From positions 1,798,001 through 1,862,000 of the forward strand of contig NZ_CP091139.2 of NCBI RefSeq assembly GCF_021582895.2: a DNA stretch of 64,000 bases, read 5' to 3'. This DNA is from Microbacterium elymi. GTDB lineage: Bacteria; Actinomycetota; Actinomycetes; Actinomycetales; Microbacteriaceae. Shown here in pieces: positions 56,280 through 64,000 of this stretch (positions are counted from its first letter, which is position 1; each line of letters begins with the position of its first letter). The translations under genes and the position numbers were made by a program. The notes under the pieces are model-generated. The model saw only the letters and a list, made by a program, of their open reading frames with translations, ran no database searches and was not told the DNA's origin.

Positions 56280-56732
56280 TTACTTGGCGGCGACCACCTG
56301 CAGCGTGATCACGGCGGTCAGCTCGTCACGCAGGCGAACGGTCGCCTCGTGCTGGCCGGTGGCCTTGATCGGCGCGGTGATGTGGATCTTGCGCTTGTCC
56401 AGCTCGCCCAGACCCGCGGCCTTGACCGCGTCGGCGATGTCGCCGGTCTTGACGGCGCCGAACAGTCGACCCTCGGTGCCGGCCTTGACGGCCAGGCGCA
56501 CGATGTTCGACTCGAGGGCGTCCTTGAGTGCGACGGCCTCTTCGTGGTCGTGGATCGCGCGGGAGTCGCGGGCGGCGCGGATCGACGCCACCTGCTTCTC
56601 GCCACCGCGGCTCCAGGCCACTGCGAAGCCCTGGGGGACGAGGTAGTTGCGGGCGTACCCGTTCTTGACCTCGACCACGTCGCCGGCGCTTCCGAGCCCG
56701 GCGACCTCATTCGTGAGAATCAGCTTTGCCAT
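56280..56732 (-). CDS. rplI: 50S ribosomal protein L9
   Basis: 150 residues, full length. The N-terminal RNA-binding domain reads [20 protein letters not shown] with [15 protein letters not shown], then the long central helix ([11 protein letters not shown]) and the C-terminal domain ([29 protein letters not shown]). It binds domain V of 23S rRNA. Last gene of the operon, 11 bp after rpsR. Untouched by indels. Confidence 0.98.
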   Translation of the reverse strand: MAKLILTNEVAGLGSAGDVVEVKNGYARNYLVPQGFAVAWSRGGEKQVASIRAARDSRAIHDHEEAVALKDALESNIVRLAVKAGTEGRLFGAVKTGDIADAVKAAGLGELDKRKIHITAPIKATGQHEATVRLRDELTAVITLQVVAAK

Positions 56733-56743
56733 GTCGATACCCC

Positions 56744-56998
56744 TTACCGGCCGGCGCCGGCGTAGGGCAGAAGAGCCATCTCGCGCGCGTTCTTGATGGC
56801 GCGGGCGATGAGGCGCTGCTCCTGCACGGAGACACCGGTGATACGACGGGCGCGGATCTTGCCGCGCTCCGAGACGAACTTGCGAAGGGTGGCGACGTCC
56901 TTGTAATCAATGACGCCGACCCGGATCGACTTCGCGGGAGCGGCGTTCTTCGCGCCCTTCCGCGGCTTGCGGCGGTCGCCGCTCGACTTTCCAGCCAT
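56744..56998 (-). CDS. rpsR: 30S ribosomal protein S18
   Basis: 84 residues. A basic, disordered N-terminus ([15 protein letters not shown]) is followed by the conserved [20 protein letters not shown] and [27 protein letters not shown]. It pairs with S6 on the platform of the small subunit. No zinc-binding Cys motif, so the zinc-independent form. Separated from ssb by 159 bp with no gene. Confidence 0.98.
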   Translation of the reverse strand: MAGKSSGDRRKPRKGAKNAAPAKSIRVGVIDYKDVATLRKFVSERGKIRARRITGVSVQEQRLIARAIKNAREMALLPYAGAGR

Positions 56999-57157
56999 TG
57001 TTGCTTCCTTAGATCAGATGAGAGTTGTTCGCGACGGATGCCTCGGTCAGACGCAGACTGTCGCTCGGGCTTCGTCTCGCTCGCGCTTCACGCGGGCTCG
57101 CTCAGCCTTGAGTCGCGGTCGCATCAACGCCGCTGCGCGGCATTGATCCGCCCCGAA

Positions 57158-57661
57158 TCAGAACGGCGTGTCGTCCCCGTAGGAGCCGGGCGCGGCCCAG
57201 CCGTCGGCGCCGCCGTTCGACCCGGGGGTCGACCACGGCTCGTCCGAGCCCTGCGGGCGCGCCTGTCCGCCGGCGTTGCCGCCGCCCGAGCCGGACGACG
57301 CCGCGCGCGTGACCTGGGCGGTCGCGTAGCGCAGCGAGGGGCCGATCTCGTCGACCTCCAGCTCGATCGAGGTGCGGTTGTTGCCCTCGCGGTCCTGGTA
57401 CGAGCGCTGCTTCAGGCGCCCGCTCGCGATGACGCGGGAGCCCTTGGTCAGCGACCCCGCGACGTGCTCGGCGAAGTCGCGCCACACGCTCGCGCGGAGG
57501 AACAGCGCTTCGCCGTCCTTCCACTCGTTCGCCTGACGGTCGAACGTGCGCGGCGTCGACGCGATCGTGAAGTTCGCGACGGGCAGTCCCGACTGCGTGT
57601 AGCGCAGTTCCGGGTCGGCCGTGAGGTTTCCCACGACGGTGATGATCGTCTCGCCGGCCAT
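57158..57661 (-). CDS. ssb: Single-stranded DNA-binding protein
   Basis: 167 residues. OB fold: [61 protein letters not shown] Gly/Ser/Pro-rich tail ends in YGDDTPF, the acidic hydrophobic tip that recruits replication proteins (usual form DDDxPF). The tail is intact. Lies 5 bp after rpsF in the standard order. Confidence 0.98.
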   Translation of the reverse strand: MAGETIITVVGNLTADPELRYTQSGLPVANFTIASTPRTFDRQANEWKDGEALFLRASVWRDFAEHVAGSLTKGSRVIASGRLKQRSYQDREGNNRTSIELEVDEIGPSLRYATAQVTRAASSGSGGGNAGGQARPQGSDEPWSTPGSNGGADGWAAPGSYGDDTPF

Positions 57662-57666
57662 CGCGG

Positions 57667-58035
57667 TTACGCCTTCGCGCCGGCGGTCGCCTTGCGGGCG
57701 GCCTTCGCCTCGGAGCGCTCCTTCTCGGCGGCGACCTGGGCGATCGCCTCCTCGGCGCGCAGGATCTTGGTGCGCAGGACCAGCTCGCTCAGCTTCAGCT
57801 GACGGTCGAGCTCCTGAGTGGACTCGCTCGTGGCGGTGAAGTCGACGACGGCATAGATGCCCTCGTTCTTCTTCTGGATCTCGTACGCCAGACGGCGGCG
57901 GCCCCAGATGTCGACCTTCTCGAGCGTTCCGGCGGCATCCGTGATGACCTTGAGGAACTTGTCCAGGTGCGTCGGGACCTGGCGCTCATCGATCTCAGGG
58001 TTGAAGATGACCATGAGTTCGTACTGGTGCGTCAC
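57667..58035 (-). CDS. rpsF: 30S ribosomal protein S6
   Basis: 122 residues: [67 protein letters not shown] long basic C-terminal tail ([16 protein letters not shown]) is typical of actinobacteria. It starts with GTG 58035 behind AAGGAGGTGGG, a very strong ribosome-binding site. First gene of the operon; TACACT about 95 bp upstream is a possible -10. Confidence 0.98.
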   Translation of the reverse strand: MTHQYELMVIFNPEIDERQVPTHLDKFLKVITDAAGTLEKVDIWGRRRLAYEIQKKNEGIYAVVDFTATSESTQELDRQLKLSELVLRTKILRAEEAIAQVAAEKERSEAKAARKATAGAKA

Positions 58036-58206
58036 TTACCCACCTCCTTCGGACTAGAACGGCTGCGGGCATCTCCCCGCAGCAGGAGGGTGTGATTCAC
58101 GTCGCCCGGCGGACAGACCGCGGGCAACCTTGATAGTGTACCGGATGCCGCGGCCGGCGCCGATTCGACGGCCGCCGAGAGCCGTCCCAAGCGGGACGCC
58201 AAGGTC

Positions 58207-58812
58207 TCAGCGCTGGTCGATCAGTGCCCACCACGCGCGATCGAACGCGCCGTCGACGTTGCCGAACCCTTCGAGCGACGAGGCGATGACGGCGCCCGTG
58301 CGCATCGTGAACAGCACCTCGGCGGTGGCGACAGGTGTGGGATGTCCGAGCTCGTGCAGGGAGTCGGACATGATGTCGCGCACCCATGCCCGGTGCTGAT
58401 CGACGACGAGGCGCACCGGGTGGTCGGGGTCGCAGTACTCCGCCGCGGTGTTGACGAACTCGCATCCGCGGAACCCGTCGCAGTCCATGCCCACCTTGGC
58501 CCCGGCGGCGATCTCGGCCAGGAGCGCACGGGGGCCGTCCGGCTGCGCACGCACCCGGGTCAGCTGCTCTCGGGCCTCCGCCGCCTGGGACCGCAGGAAC
58601 GCGACGACGAGATCGTCCTTGGTCGGGAAGTGCCGGAAGAACGTCGCCCGGGCGACCTCGGATTCGGCGATCAGGCGGTCCACGCCCACGGAGCGGATGC
58701 CGACGGAGATGAAGAGTCTCGTGGCGGTGGCCAGGATGCGCTGGCGGGCCTTCGAGCTCGGCCGTTCCGATTCGGTGGGCGCGGCATCCACCGCGGTCGT
58801 GACATGGCTCAT
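58207..58812 (-). CDS. TetR family transcriptional regulator
   Basis: 201 residues. N-terminal HTH: ARQRILATATRLFISVGIRS, VGVDRLIAESEVARATFFRH, FPTKDDLVVAFL. The ligand-binding half has DCDGFRGCEFVNTAAEY, with two Cys close together. ATG 58812 gives the usual N-terminal lead; ATG 58854 would put the start next to the operator. Divergent from the SDR gene across a matching operator, so it probably represses the SDR-hydrolase operon and itself. Confidence 0.92.
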   Translation of the reverse strand: MSHVTTAVDAAPTESERPSSKARQRILATATRLFISVGIRSVGVDRLIAESEVARATFFRHFPTKDDLVVAFLRSQAAEAREQLTRVRAQPDGPRALLAEIAAGAKVGMDCDGFRGCEFVNTAAEYCDPDHPVRLVVDQHRAWVRDIMSDSLHELGHPTPVATAEVLFTMRTGAVIASSLEGFGNVDGAFDRAWWALIDQR

Positions 58813-58863
58813 ATCCGCTCTTGCCTTCCGTTTGCCTGTACGCCATACTTTCACACGACCAGA

Positions 58864-58879
58864 TAGACCAGTCCGTCTA
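58864..58879. promoter_or_regulatory. Probable TetR operator
   Basis: TAGAC-CAGTCC-GTCTA, perfect 5-bp arms. TAGAC/GTCTA half-sites are typical of TetR regulators of short-chain dehydrogenase and efflux genes. It is 52 bp from the regulator start and 51 bp from the SDR start. Confidence 0.72.
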
Positions 58880-58929
58880 CCTTGATCGAGATTCGCAAAT
58901 CAGCGCGCGGTTCGAGGTGGGCGGGACAG

Positions 58930-59714
58930 ATGGATCTTCACCTGGCAGGCAAGAGGGCGGTCGTCACCGGCGCCAGCAAGGGCATCGGCCTCGCGATCGT
59001 GCGAGCCCTGGTGGACGAAGGCACACAGGTGGTCGCGAGCGCGCGCACCCTCAGCGATGAGCTGGGCGGACTCGTCGCCGACGGCCGCGTCGAGTTCGAG
59101 CCCCTCGACCTGTCCGCCGCCGACGGGCCCGCCACCCTCGTGCGCAGCGCCCTCCGCGGCGGCGGCATCAACATCCTCGTCAACAACGTGGGCGCGGTGA
59201 CGCCCCGGCCCTCGGGTTTCACGGCCGTCTCGGACGAGCAGTGGCTGCAGACCATCAACCTCACCCTCATGGCGGCGGTCCGCACCATCCGCGCCGTGGT
59301 TCCGGCGCTGATCGAGCGCGGCGGGGAGCATCGTCACGATCAGCTCGGTGAACGCCGCGCTGCCCGATCCGCTCGTGATCGACTACTCGGCCGCCAAGGC
59401 TTGCGCTGAGCAACCTGTCGAAGTCGCTGTCCAAAGAACTGGGCGGGTCCGGCATCCGTCTGAACACCGTCAGTCCCGGTCCGGTCGAAACGGCGCTGTG
59501 GCTCGGCGAGCACGGCGTGGCTGCGACCGTGTCCGCAGCGGGCGGACCGACACCGGCGCAGGTGGCGGCAGCGGCCGCCGCGCAAGCCGTCACCGGGCGA
59601 TTCACTCGGCCCGAAGAGGTCGCCGCCCTCGTGGTGATGCTCGCGAGCGACCGCCTCGGCAACGTCACCGGGGCCGACTTCCGCATCGACGGCGGCCTCA
59701 TCCAGACGCTGTGA
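58930..59714 (+). CDS. Short-chain dehydrogenase/reductase (frameshifted)
   Basis: 260 residues after correction. Cofactor motif VVTGASKGIGLAIV, LVNNVGAVTP, catalytic Ser in IVTISSVNAA, Tyr-x-x-x-Lys in DYSAAKAALSN, PG motif NTVSPGPVET, and the C-terminal TGADFRIDGGLIQTL. Breaks near 59323 (GGGG run) and 59401 (GGCTTGCGC); both extra bases removed give a multiple of three. NAD(P)-dependent alcohol or ketone oxidoreductase of the classical type. First gene of a TetR-controlled operon with the hydrolase 77 bp behind it. Confidence 0.9.
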
Positions 59715-59791
59715 TCGCACCACCGTGCGTGATCCCCCGCAGGAGCGGGACCCTCGCCCGCGTACGCGGGCACCAGACGAAGGAGCAGTTC

Positions 59792-60614
59792 ATGTCAGAG
59801 ACGAGACCCGCCGACCACCTCCCGGTGATGTTCATCCACGGACTCTGGATCCACGCCACGGCCTGGCGACCGTGGCAGGACCTCTTCGAGTCCGCCGGCC
59901 ACGTCACCTCGGCACCCGGCTGGCCCGGCGATGGAGACACCGTGCAGGCCACCCGCGACCACCCCGAGCCGCTCGCCGACTTCGGCATCACGGCGATCTG
60001 CCGGCACTACGCCGACCTCATCGACGCGATGCCGCACAAGCCGATCGTGGTCGGCCACTCGTTCGGCGGACTGATCGCCCAGGAGCTGCTGGCCAACGGA
60101 TACGCGACCGCCGCCGTGGCGATCGATCCCGCCCCGGTCAAGGGCGTGAAGATCCTGCCGCTCTCGCAGGCTGCGCTCGGCGTTTCCCGTGCTGGGCAAC
60201 CCCGCCAACCGCAAGCGGACGGTGGCGCTGACCGCCGACCAGTTCCACTACGGCTTCGGCAACACGCTGTCCCGCGAAGAGTCGGACGCGCTGTTCGCGC
60301 AGTGGACGATCCCCGGGCCCGGCAGGCCGCTCTTCGAGGATGCGTCCGCCGCGTTCGTCCGCGATTCGCCCGCGGCCGTCGACACCCATCACGCCATCCG
60401 CGGTCCGCTGATGCTGATCTCGGGGACCGAGGACCACACGGTGCCGCTGAAGGTCACCGAGGCCGTCGTCAAGCTGTACGCCGACAATCCCTCGCGCACC
60501 GACTTCGTCAAGGTCGAGGGGCGCGGCCACTCGCTCACGATGGACGCCGGCTGGCGGGATGTCGCACGGCTGGCACTGGACTGGATCGCCGAACGCGAAC
60601 CGGCCCTGGTCTGA
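59792..60614 (+). CDS. Alpha/beta hydrolase (frameshifted)
   Basis: 273 residues after correction near 60169 (CGCAGGCTGCGC). Oxyanion HGLWIHATAW, nucleophile elbow VVGHSFGGLIAQE with the Ser, Asp in LISGTEDHTVP, and His in EGRGHSLTMDAG. AGGAG 6 nt before ATG 59792. Serine esterase or lactonase class, substrate unknown. Co-transcribed with the SDR. Confidence 0.9.
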
Positions 60615-60705
60615 CCCGCGCGCCAGACTCGGCTCGTCCGACCAGGCGTGGCGACGGCGTCGCACACGACCGGTCGGACGCGCCGACGCCGGGTACCGTT
60701 GTCGG

Positions 60706-61713
60706 ATGGAGTGGACCGCGGATGTCTCGACCGGCGAGTGGCTGCGCGCACGCATCGACGACCCCTGGCGGAACACGATGCACGATGTCGTGCCGCGCGG
60801 ATTCGCCGCGTACGCGCGCGTGTTCCACCCCGCGACCCGGGAGCGGCCGGTCGGCCGCGCCTGGCCCGACGAGGACGACCGCGACGGATGGGAGGCGTTC
60901 CTGCGCGCGGGTGTCGAGGTCGACACCGAACGGGTGACGTGGGCGCAGACCGCCGCCGCATTCGGCACGACGATGCACCCACTCGCGCAGTGGCAGCGAC
61001 TCGTCGGCAAACGGGACCCGTACGGACACGACGGCGGCTCGCCGCGCGACGCCGTCGGCTGGCGCTACAGCGACCCGCCGCAGGGCCAGCTCGAACCCGA
61101 CACGCTCGCCGTCCTCGCAGACGTGCTCGGTGCCCATACGACGACCCCGGATGCCGGGGGCATCGCACTGTGGGAGGGGTGGGGCGGGGTCACCGGCGGG
61201 ATGGGCTACGGGCCGTCGCGCGTGTTCCTCACCGAGGCCGGTGCCGCCGATCCCGAATCAGACGAGGCGCGCAACGTCAGCCGACAGCACGAGAGCTTCC
61301 TCGCCCACGCCGGCCGGGACGTGTTCAATGACGTGTTCCTGCAACCGACGTGGCGCCCCGGCATCCTCTCCGACCAGATCTCGCGCGGACCGCGGCTGTC
61401 ACTGCCCGGTCGGGACTACGTGCTGTTCCGCGGGGGTGTCGCCGAATTCGCCGACCCGGCGTGGGCGCGCACCGCGCCCTGGAGCGATCACAGCGGCGAG
61501 CAGCACGGCTTCGACCCGACCGCCGAATCGCCCTCCCTCATCTGGCCCGACGACCACGCCTGGGTGATGGTGACCGAGGTCGACTTCGACGTGACGGTGG
61601 TCGCCGGCAGCGAGGCGCTGATCGCCGCGGTCGTCGCCGATTCGCGGCTCGAGGCCGCGCCGGTCCCGGCCGGCGCCGACCTGGGCTGGACCAGCGATGA
61701 GGTGAACCGATGA
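60706..61713 (+). CDS. Conserved hypothetical protein
   Basis: 335 residues, soluble, rich in Trp and Asp, no signal peptide. Recurrent features: DPWRNTMHDVVPRGFAAYAR near the start, VTWAQTAAAFGTTMHPLAQW, GIALWEGWGGVTGG, GPRLSLPGRDYVLFRGG, PSLIWPDDHAWVMVTEVDFD. The pattern suggests a single globular domain found in related actinobacteria. I do not recognise a function. It overlaps the next gene by 4 bp (ATGA), so the two are translated together. Confidence 0.85.
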   Translation: MEWTADVSTGEWLRARIDDPWRNTMHDVVPRGFAAYARVFHPATRERPVGRAWPDEDDRDGWEAFLRAGVEVDTERVTWAQTAAAFGTTMHPLAQWQRLVGKRDPYGHDGGSPRDAVGWRYSDPPQGQLEPDTLAVLADVLGAHTTTPDAGGIALWEGWGGVTGGMGYGPSRVFLTEAGAADPESDEARNVSRQHESFLAHAGRDVFNDVFLQPTWRPGILSDQISRGPRLSLPGRDYVLFRGGVAEFADPAWARTAPWSDHSGEQHGFDPTAESPSLIWPDDHAWVMVTEVDFDVTVVAGSEALIAAVVADSRLEAAPVPAGADLGWTSDEVNR

Positions 61714-62870
61714 GTCAGACCGCGACATCCTTCGACCCCCGTCCGTTGACCGAACCCGTCGACAAGAAGGCCGCCCGCGCCTTCTGGAGGCGAATCCGAT
61801 CGTCCGGCGGCATCACTACCAACCGCATCGTCGGCGTGGCGATCGCCGTCGTGTTCCTGGTCTTCTTCGTCGGTGTGGGCAGCCGCGTGTTCGGTGCGTT
61901 CTTCTCGGCCGGTGCCGGCGTCGGCGGCGGCATGGGGGCGCTGTTGGTCGTCGTCCCGGTGGTGTTCGGGCTCGCCGTCATCGGCGTGCTGGTGGCGGTC
62001 GTCCGGTCGATGTTCGGCCCCGGCGCGGCCGTGCGCGCCTACCGCCTCGACCGGTTCGCCCGCGCGAACGGCATGTCGTACGAACCGGGCCTGACCGCTC
62101 CGCAGCTGCCCGGAATGATCTTCGGCCAGGGCAACGCGCGCCGCTCGGCCGACCTGGTGCGCGGGCAGCGTCCCGCTTCGTCGAGTTCGGCAACTACCAG
62201 TACACGACCGGCTCGGGCAAGGAGCAGACCACCCACCACTGGGGCTACGTCGCGATCCGGCTCGACAGCCCGCTGCCGAACATCGTGCTGGATGCGGTGA
62301 GCAACAACGGCCTGTTCGGCTCGAACCTGCCCGCCTCGTTCGCCCGCGGCCAGCGGCTTGCACCTCGAGGGCGACTTCGACCAGCACTTCGCCCTGTACT
62401 GCCCCGAGGGCTATGAACAGGACGCGCTCTACCTGTTCACCCCCGACATCATGGCCCGCTTCATCGACCACGCCGCCGCCCTGGACGTGGAGATCGTCGA
62501 CGACTGGCTGTTCCTGTACGCGCAGGGCCGCACCCTGTCCACGCTCGATCCGGCGACCTGGGCGTGGATGTTCGCGACCGTCGGCGCGCTCCTGGACAAG
62601 ATGGCGCAGTGGGCGCGCTGGCGCGACGACCGGCTGGCTCCGGATGCCGCGGCCCGCGCGACGACGTCGGGCACAGCATCCGCCCCCGCACCTTCACCGG
62701 CAGGCGCCGCGTCGTTGCCGTTCACCGCACCGGTCGCCGCATTCACGCCGCCACCGGGCGTCGCACCTGCGGGTCGCCGGCTCCGGCGGTCGACATCGGC
62801 GGTGACGGTCATGGCCGGGGTCGCGATCATCGCCGCGTGGATCGTGATCATGGTGGCGACGCGGTTCTGA
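61710..62870 (+). CDS. Membrane protein with a cytoplasmic DUF3137-like middle domain (frameshifted)
   Basis: 386 residues. Two helices at the N-terminus (IVGVAIAVVFLVFFVGVG, LLVVVPVVFGLAVIGVLVAV), a soluble part (YRLDRFARANGMSYEPG, FVEFGNYQYTTGSGKEQTTH, LYLFTPDIMARFIDH), an Ala-Pro-Thr linker, and a last helix (VTVMAGVAIIAAWIVIMVA). Breaks near 62167 (base lost) and 62357 (GGCTTGCAC, base gained) cancel out. Function unknown. Confidence 0.83.
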
Positions 62871-62905
62871 CTCGCCCCCGTCGATATCCGCCCGGGTCAG
62901 CGGGC

Positions 62906-63262
62906 TCAGGAGTCGGTGAGCCCGAGTGCGCGGGCGAGCTCGGGGATGCGATGCTCCAGCGCTGAGAACACCAGACGATCATCCACTCCGTCGTAGTGAT
63001 GGGCGATGAGGTTGCGCATGCGCGCGATGCGGATCCAGTCGATGTGGGAACGCGCGTCCTTGAACTCGGCAGGGAGCTTCTCGACGACCGTGGCGATCTG
63101 AATCACGATCTGGCGCCCGTTGTTGCGCAGCACACGCCCGGCCGACGAGTGTTCGAGGTAGCGATCCCGCCCGAGCGAGACCGTGTATGCGGCATCCGCC
63201 GCGAAGTGCGCCAGATCATCCAGCCGACGGTGGACACGGTCGTCGATCGGGTCTCCGCTCAC
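62906..63262 (-). CDS. hepT: HepT-like ribonuclease toxin (DUF86)
   Basis: 118 residues, all-helical HEPN fold. The Rx4HxY catalytic motif is in ARMRNLIAHHYDGVD; other family marks are GRQIVIQIATVVEKLP and HIDWIRIARMR. Its start overlaps the antitoxin stop by 4 bp. In MNT-HepT systems the antitoxin adds AMP groups to the Tyr of this motif and so blocks the RNase (known for the family). Confidence 0.87.
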   Translation of the reverse strand: MSGDPIDDRVHRRLDDLAHFAADAAYTVSLGRDRYLEHSSAGRVLRNNGRQIVIQIATVVEKLPAEFKDARSHIDWIRIARMRNLIAHHYDGVDDRLVFSALEHRIPELARALGLTDS

Positions 63263-63715
63263 AACGGCACCGCCTCGTCGAGCGCCTGACGGACCACTCG
63301 GCCGCCGGCGCGGGAGTCGACGAGGTCGACGGGGACCGTGAGCAGACGGCCGAGACGCTCCCGCAGGTCGAGCAGGTCGGTGATGTCGTGCCGGTCGGTG
63401 AAGTCCACGAGCAGGTCGAGATCACCGGTCTCGTCGTCGTCGCCGCGCGCCACAGAACCGAACACGAGTGGCGGGTTCAGCGATGCCGCCGCGAAGAGGC
63501 CGGCCACTTCACGCCGCCGCGCCCGCAGTGCCGCCGACGGGCGCAAGCCGGAGCGCGGCATCGAGTGCGGCTTTGGCCGCGACTGACGGATCGCGACGGC
63601 CCCGCTCGATCGCGGCGATGGAGGGCTGCTTCACACCGGAGCGCTCCGCGAGATCGCGCTGTGACATCCCGAGGATGTCGCGGCGTGTTCGCACGAAGTC
63701 TCCGTAGTCGTCCAC
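63259..63715 (-). CDS. mntA: XRE-MNT fused antitoxin nucleotidyltransferase (frameshifted)
   Basis: 151 residues after taking out one A near 63545 (GGGCGCAAGCC). N-terminal XRE HTH (DILGMSQRDLAERSGVKQPS, IAAIERGRRDPS) is followed by a minimal nucleotidyltransferase: VFGSVARGDDDETGDLDLLV, the GSx10DxD catalytic signature, and VDLVDS with the third Asp. The HTH explains autoregulation through the palindrome 9 bp upstream of ATG 63715. Most MNT antitoxins lack this HTH, so the fusion is a less common form. Confidence 0.86.
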
Positions 63716-63723
63716 GCTTCGAT

Positions 63724-63742
63724 GATAACGCCGGACGTTATC
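63724..63742. promoter_or_regulatory. Operator of the XRE-MNT/HepT operon
   Basis: GATAACG-CCGGA-CGTTATC, perfect 7-bp arms, 9 bp before the antitoxin start and overlapping the end of the neighbouring gene. AT-rich arms suit an XRE dimer. Confidence 0.7.
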
Positions 63743-64000
63743 GGTCGTTCCCCGGGACGGGTCTTCCGCCCATCATCCGGGAGATGAGGCGCCGCAGCAC
63801 GCCGGTGAGGAAGAGCAGGAACAACGCGTAGTAGTTCACCTCGGGCACCGCGACGGCGATGACGAGCGCGGCACCGAACAGGAGCGCCGTCGAGATGTCG
63901 ACGGCCATTCCTCGGCGCAGGGCGTCCTCATCGATGCGGTGCAGGTCCGGATGCCGGTGGAGCACGAAGCGCTCCGAGCAGTGCGAGCAGGCTCGTCAGG
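63738..64000 (-). CDS. TMEM175-like membrane protein, C-terminal part (runs off the window)
   Basis: Reads RFVLHRHPDLHRIDEDALRR, then two helices (DISTALLFGAALVIAVAVP and NYYALFLLFLTGVLRRLI) and a basic end. This suits the last part of TMEM175/DUF1211 potassium-channel-like proteins. The frame meets a stop at 63996, but a one-base shift continues as LTSLLALLGAL, a helix, so an indel near 63970 is likely. The beginning lies outside the window. Confidence 0.5.

Noticed and set aside
2893..63545. Programmed ribosomal frameshifting as the reason for the many split genes
   Set aside because: No slippery sequence or downstream pseudoknot is shared; shifts go both ways; they follow the GCAGC motif in unrelated genes including dnaB.
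1..64000. tRNA, rRNA, riboswitch or attachment-site features
   Set aside because: I looked through the intergenic stretches for cloverleaf ends (GGTTCGA-type T-loops with CCA-side pairing) and known leader motifs and found none I could support by eye. A covariance-model scan would be decisive.

Overview
The window is about 70% GC, and its codon use, short intergenic gaps and gene families point to an actinobacterium, most likely Microbacteriaceae (Microbacterium-like). The core marker is the block rpsF-ssb-rpsR-rplI at 56.3-58.0 kb with dnaB nearby at 51.6-52.9 kb. No rRNA, tRNA or CRISPR array was seen.

Layout. 1-3.5 kb: a sugar-type ABC binding lipoprotein (cut by the window edge), a Gfo/Idh/MocA oxidoreductase and a LacI regulator. 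3.5-12.1 kb: two divergent operons around an 18-bp palindrome. One encodes an MMPL exporter, a histidine kinase and a LuxR response regulator. The other encodes an AMP-dependent acyl ligase, a repeat-rich small protein, a ketosynthase and an acyl-CoA dehydrogenase. Together they look like a small lipid or polyketide synthesis and export locus. 12.1-24.7 kb: chromosomal genes including two ABC1/UbiB-type kinases, a C1 aminopeptidase, an ECF41-type sigma factor divergent from a flavoprotein, a PadR regulator with a clear operator, and a Nudix CoA pyrophosphatase. 24.7-46.7 kb: an accessory island bounded and scarred by insertion sequences (ISL3, IS3, IS110), with truncated genes at its edges. 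46.7-64 kb: mostly chromosomal again, ending in an MNT-HepT toxin-antitoxin pair.

The centre of interest is the island at 28.9-42.5 kb. It holds two similar cytochromes P450, an aryl-alcohol-type dehydrogenase, an aldehyde dehydrogenase, one phthalate-dioxygenase-reductase-type electron donor, an HtaA-domain protein, and two large ATPase-LuxR (LAL-type) activators. Five copies of a 12-bp palindrome (consensus CGTAGTTCTACG) lie only in front of the catabolic transcription units, so the island looks like one regulon: P450 hydroxylation or dealkylation, then alcohol to aldehyde to acid, switched on by the LAL proteins. The substrate cannot be read from sequence.

A caution for every reader: more than thirty genes or gene pieces here are broken by one-base indels that nearly all sit in GCAGC/GCTGC. 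Taking out the extra base restores a full-length protein each time it was checked. These are most likely sequencing errors, perhaps caused by a modified base at that motif, so most frameshifted genes below are listed as CDS. Only genes that have truly lost an end are listed as pseudogenes.
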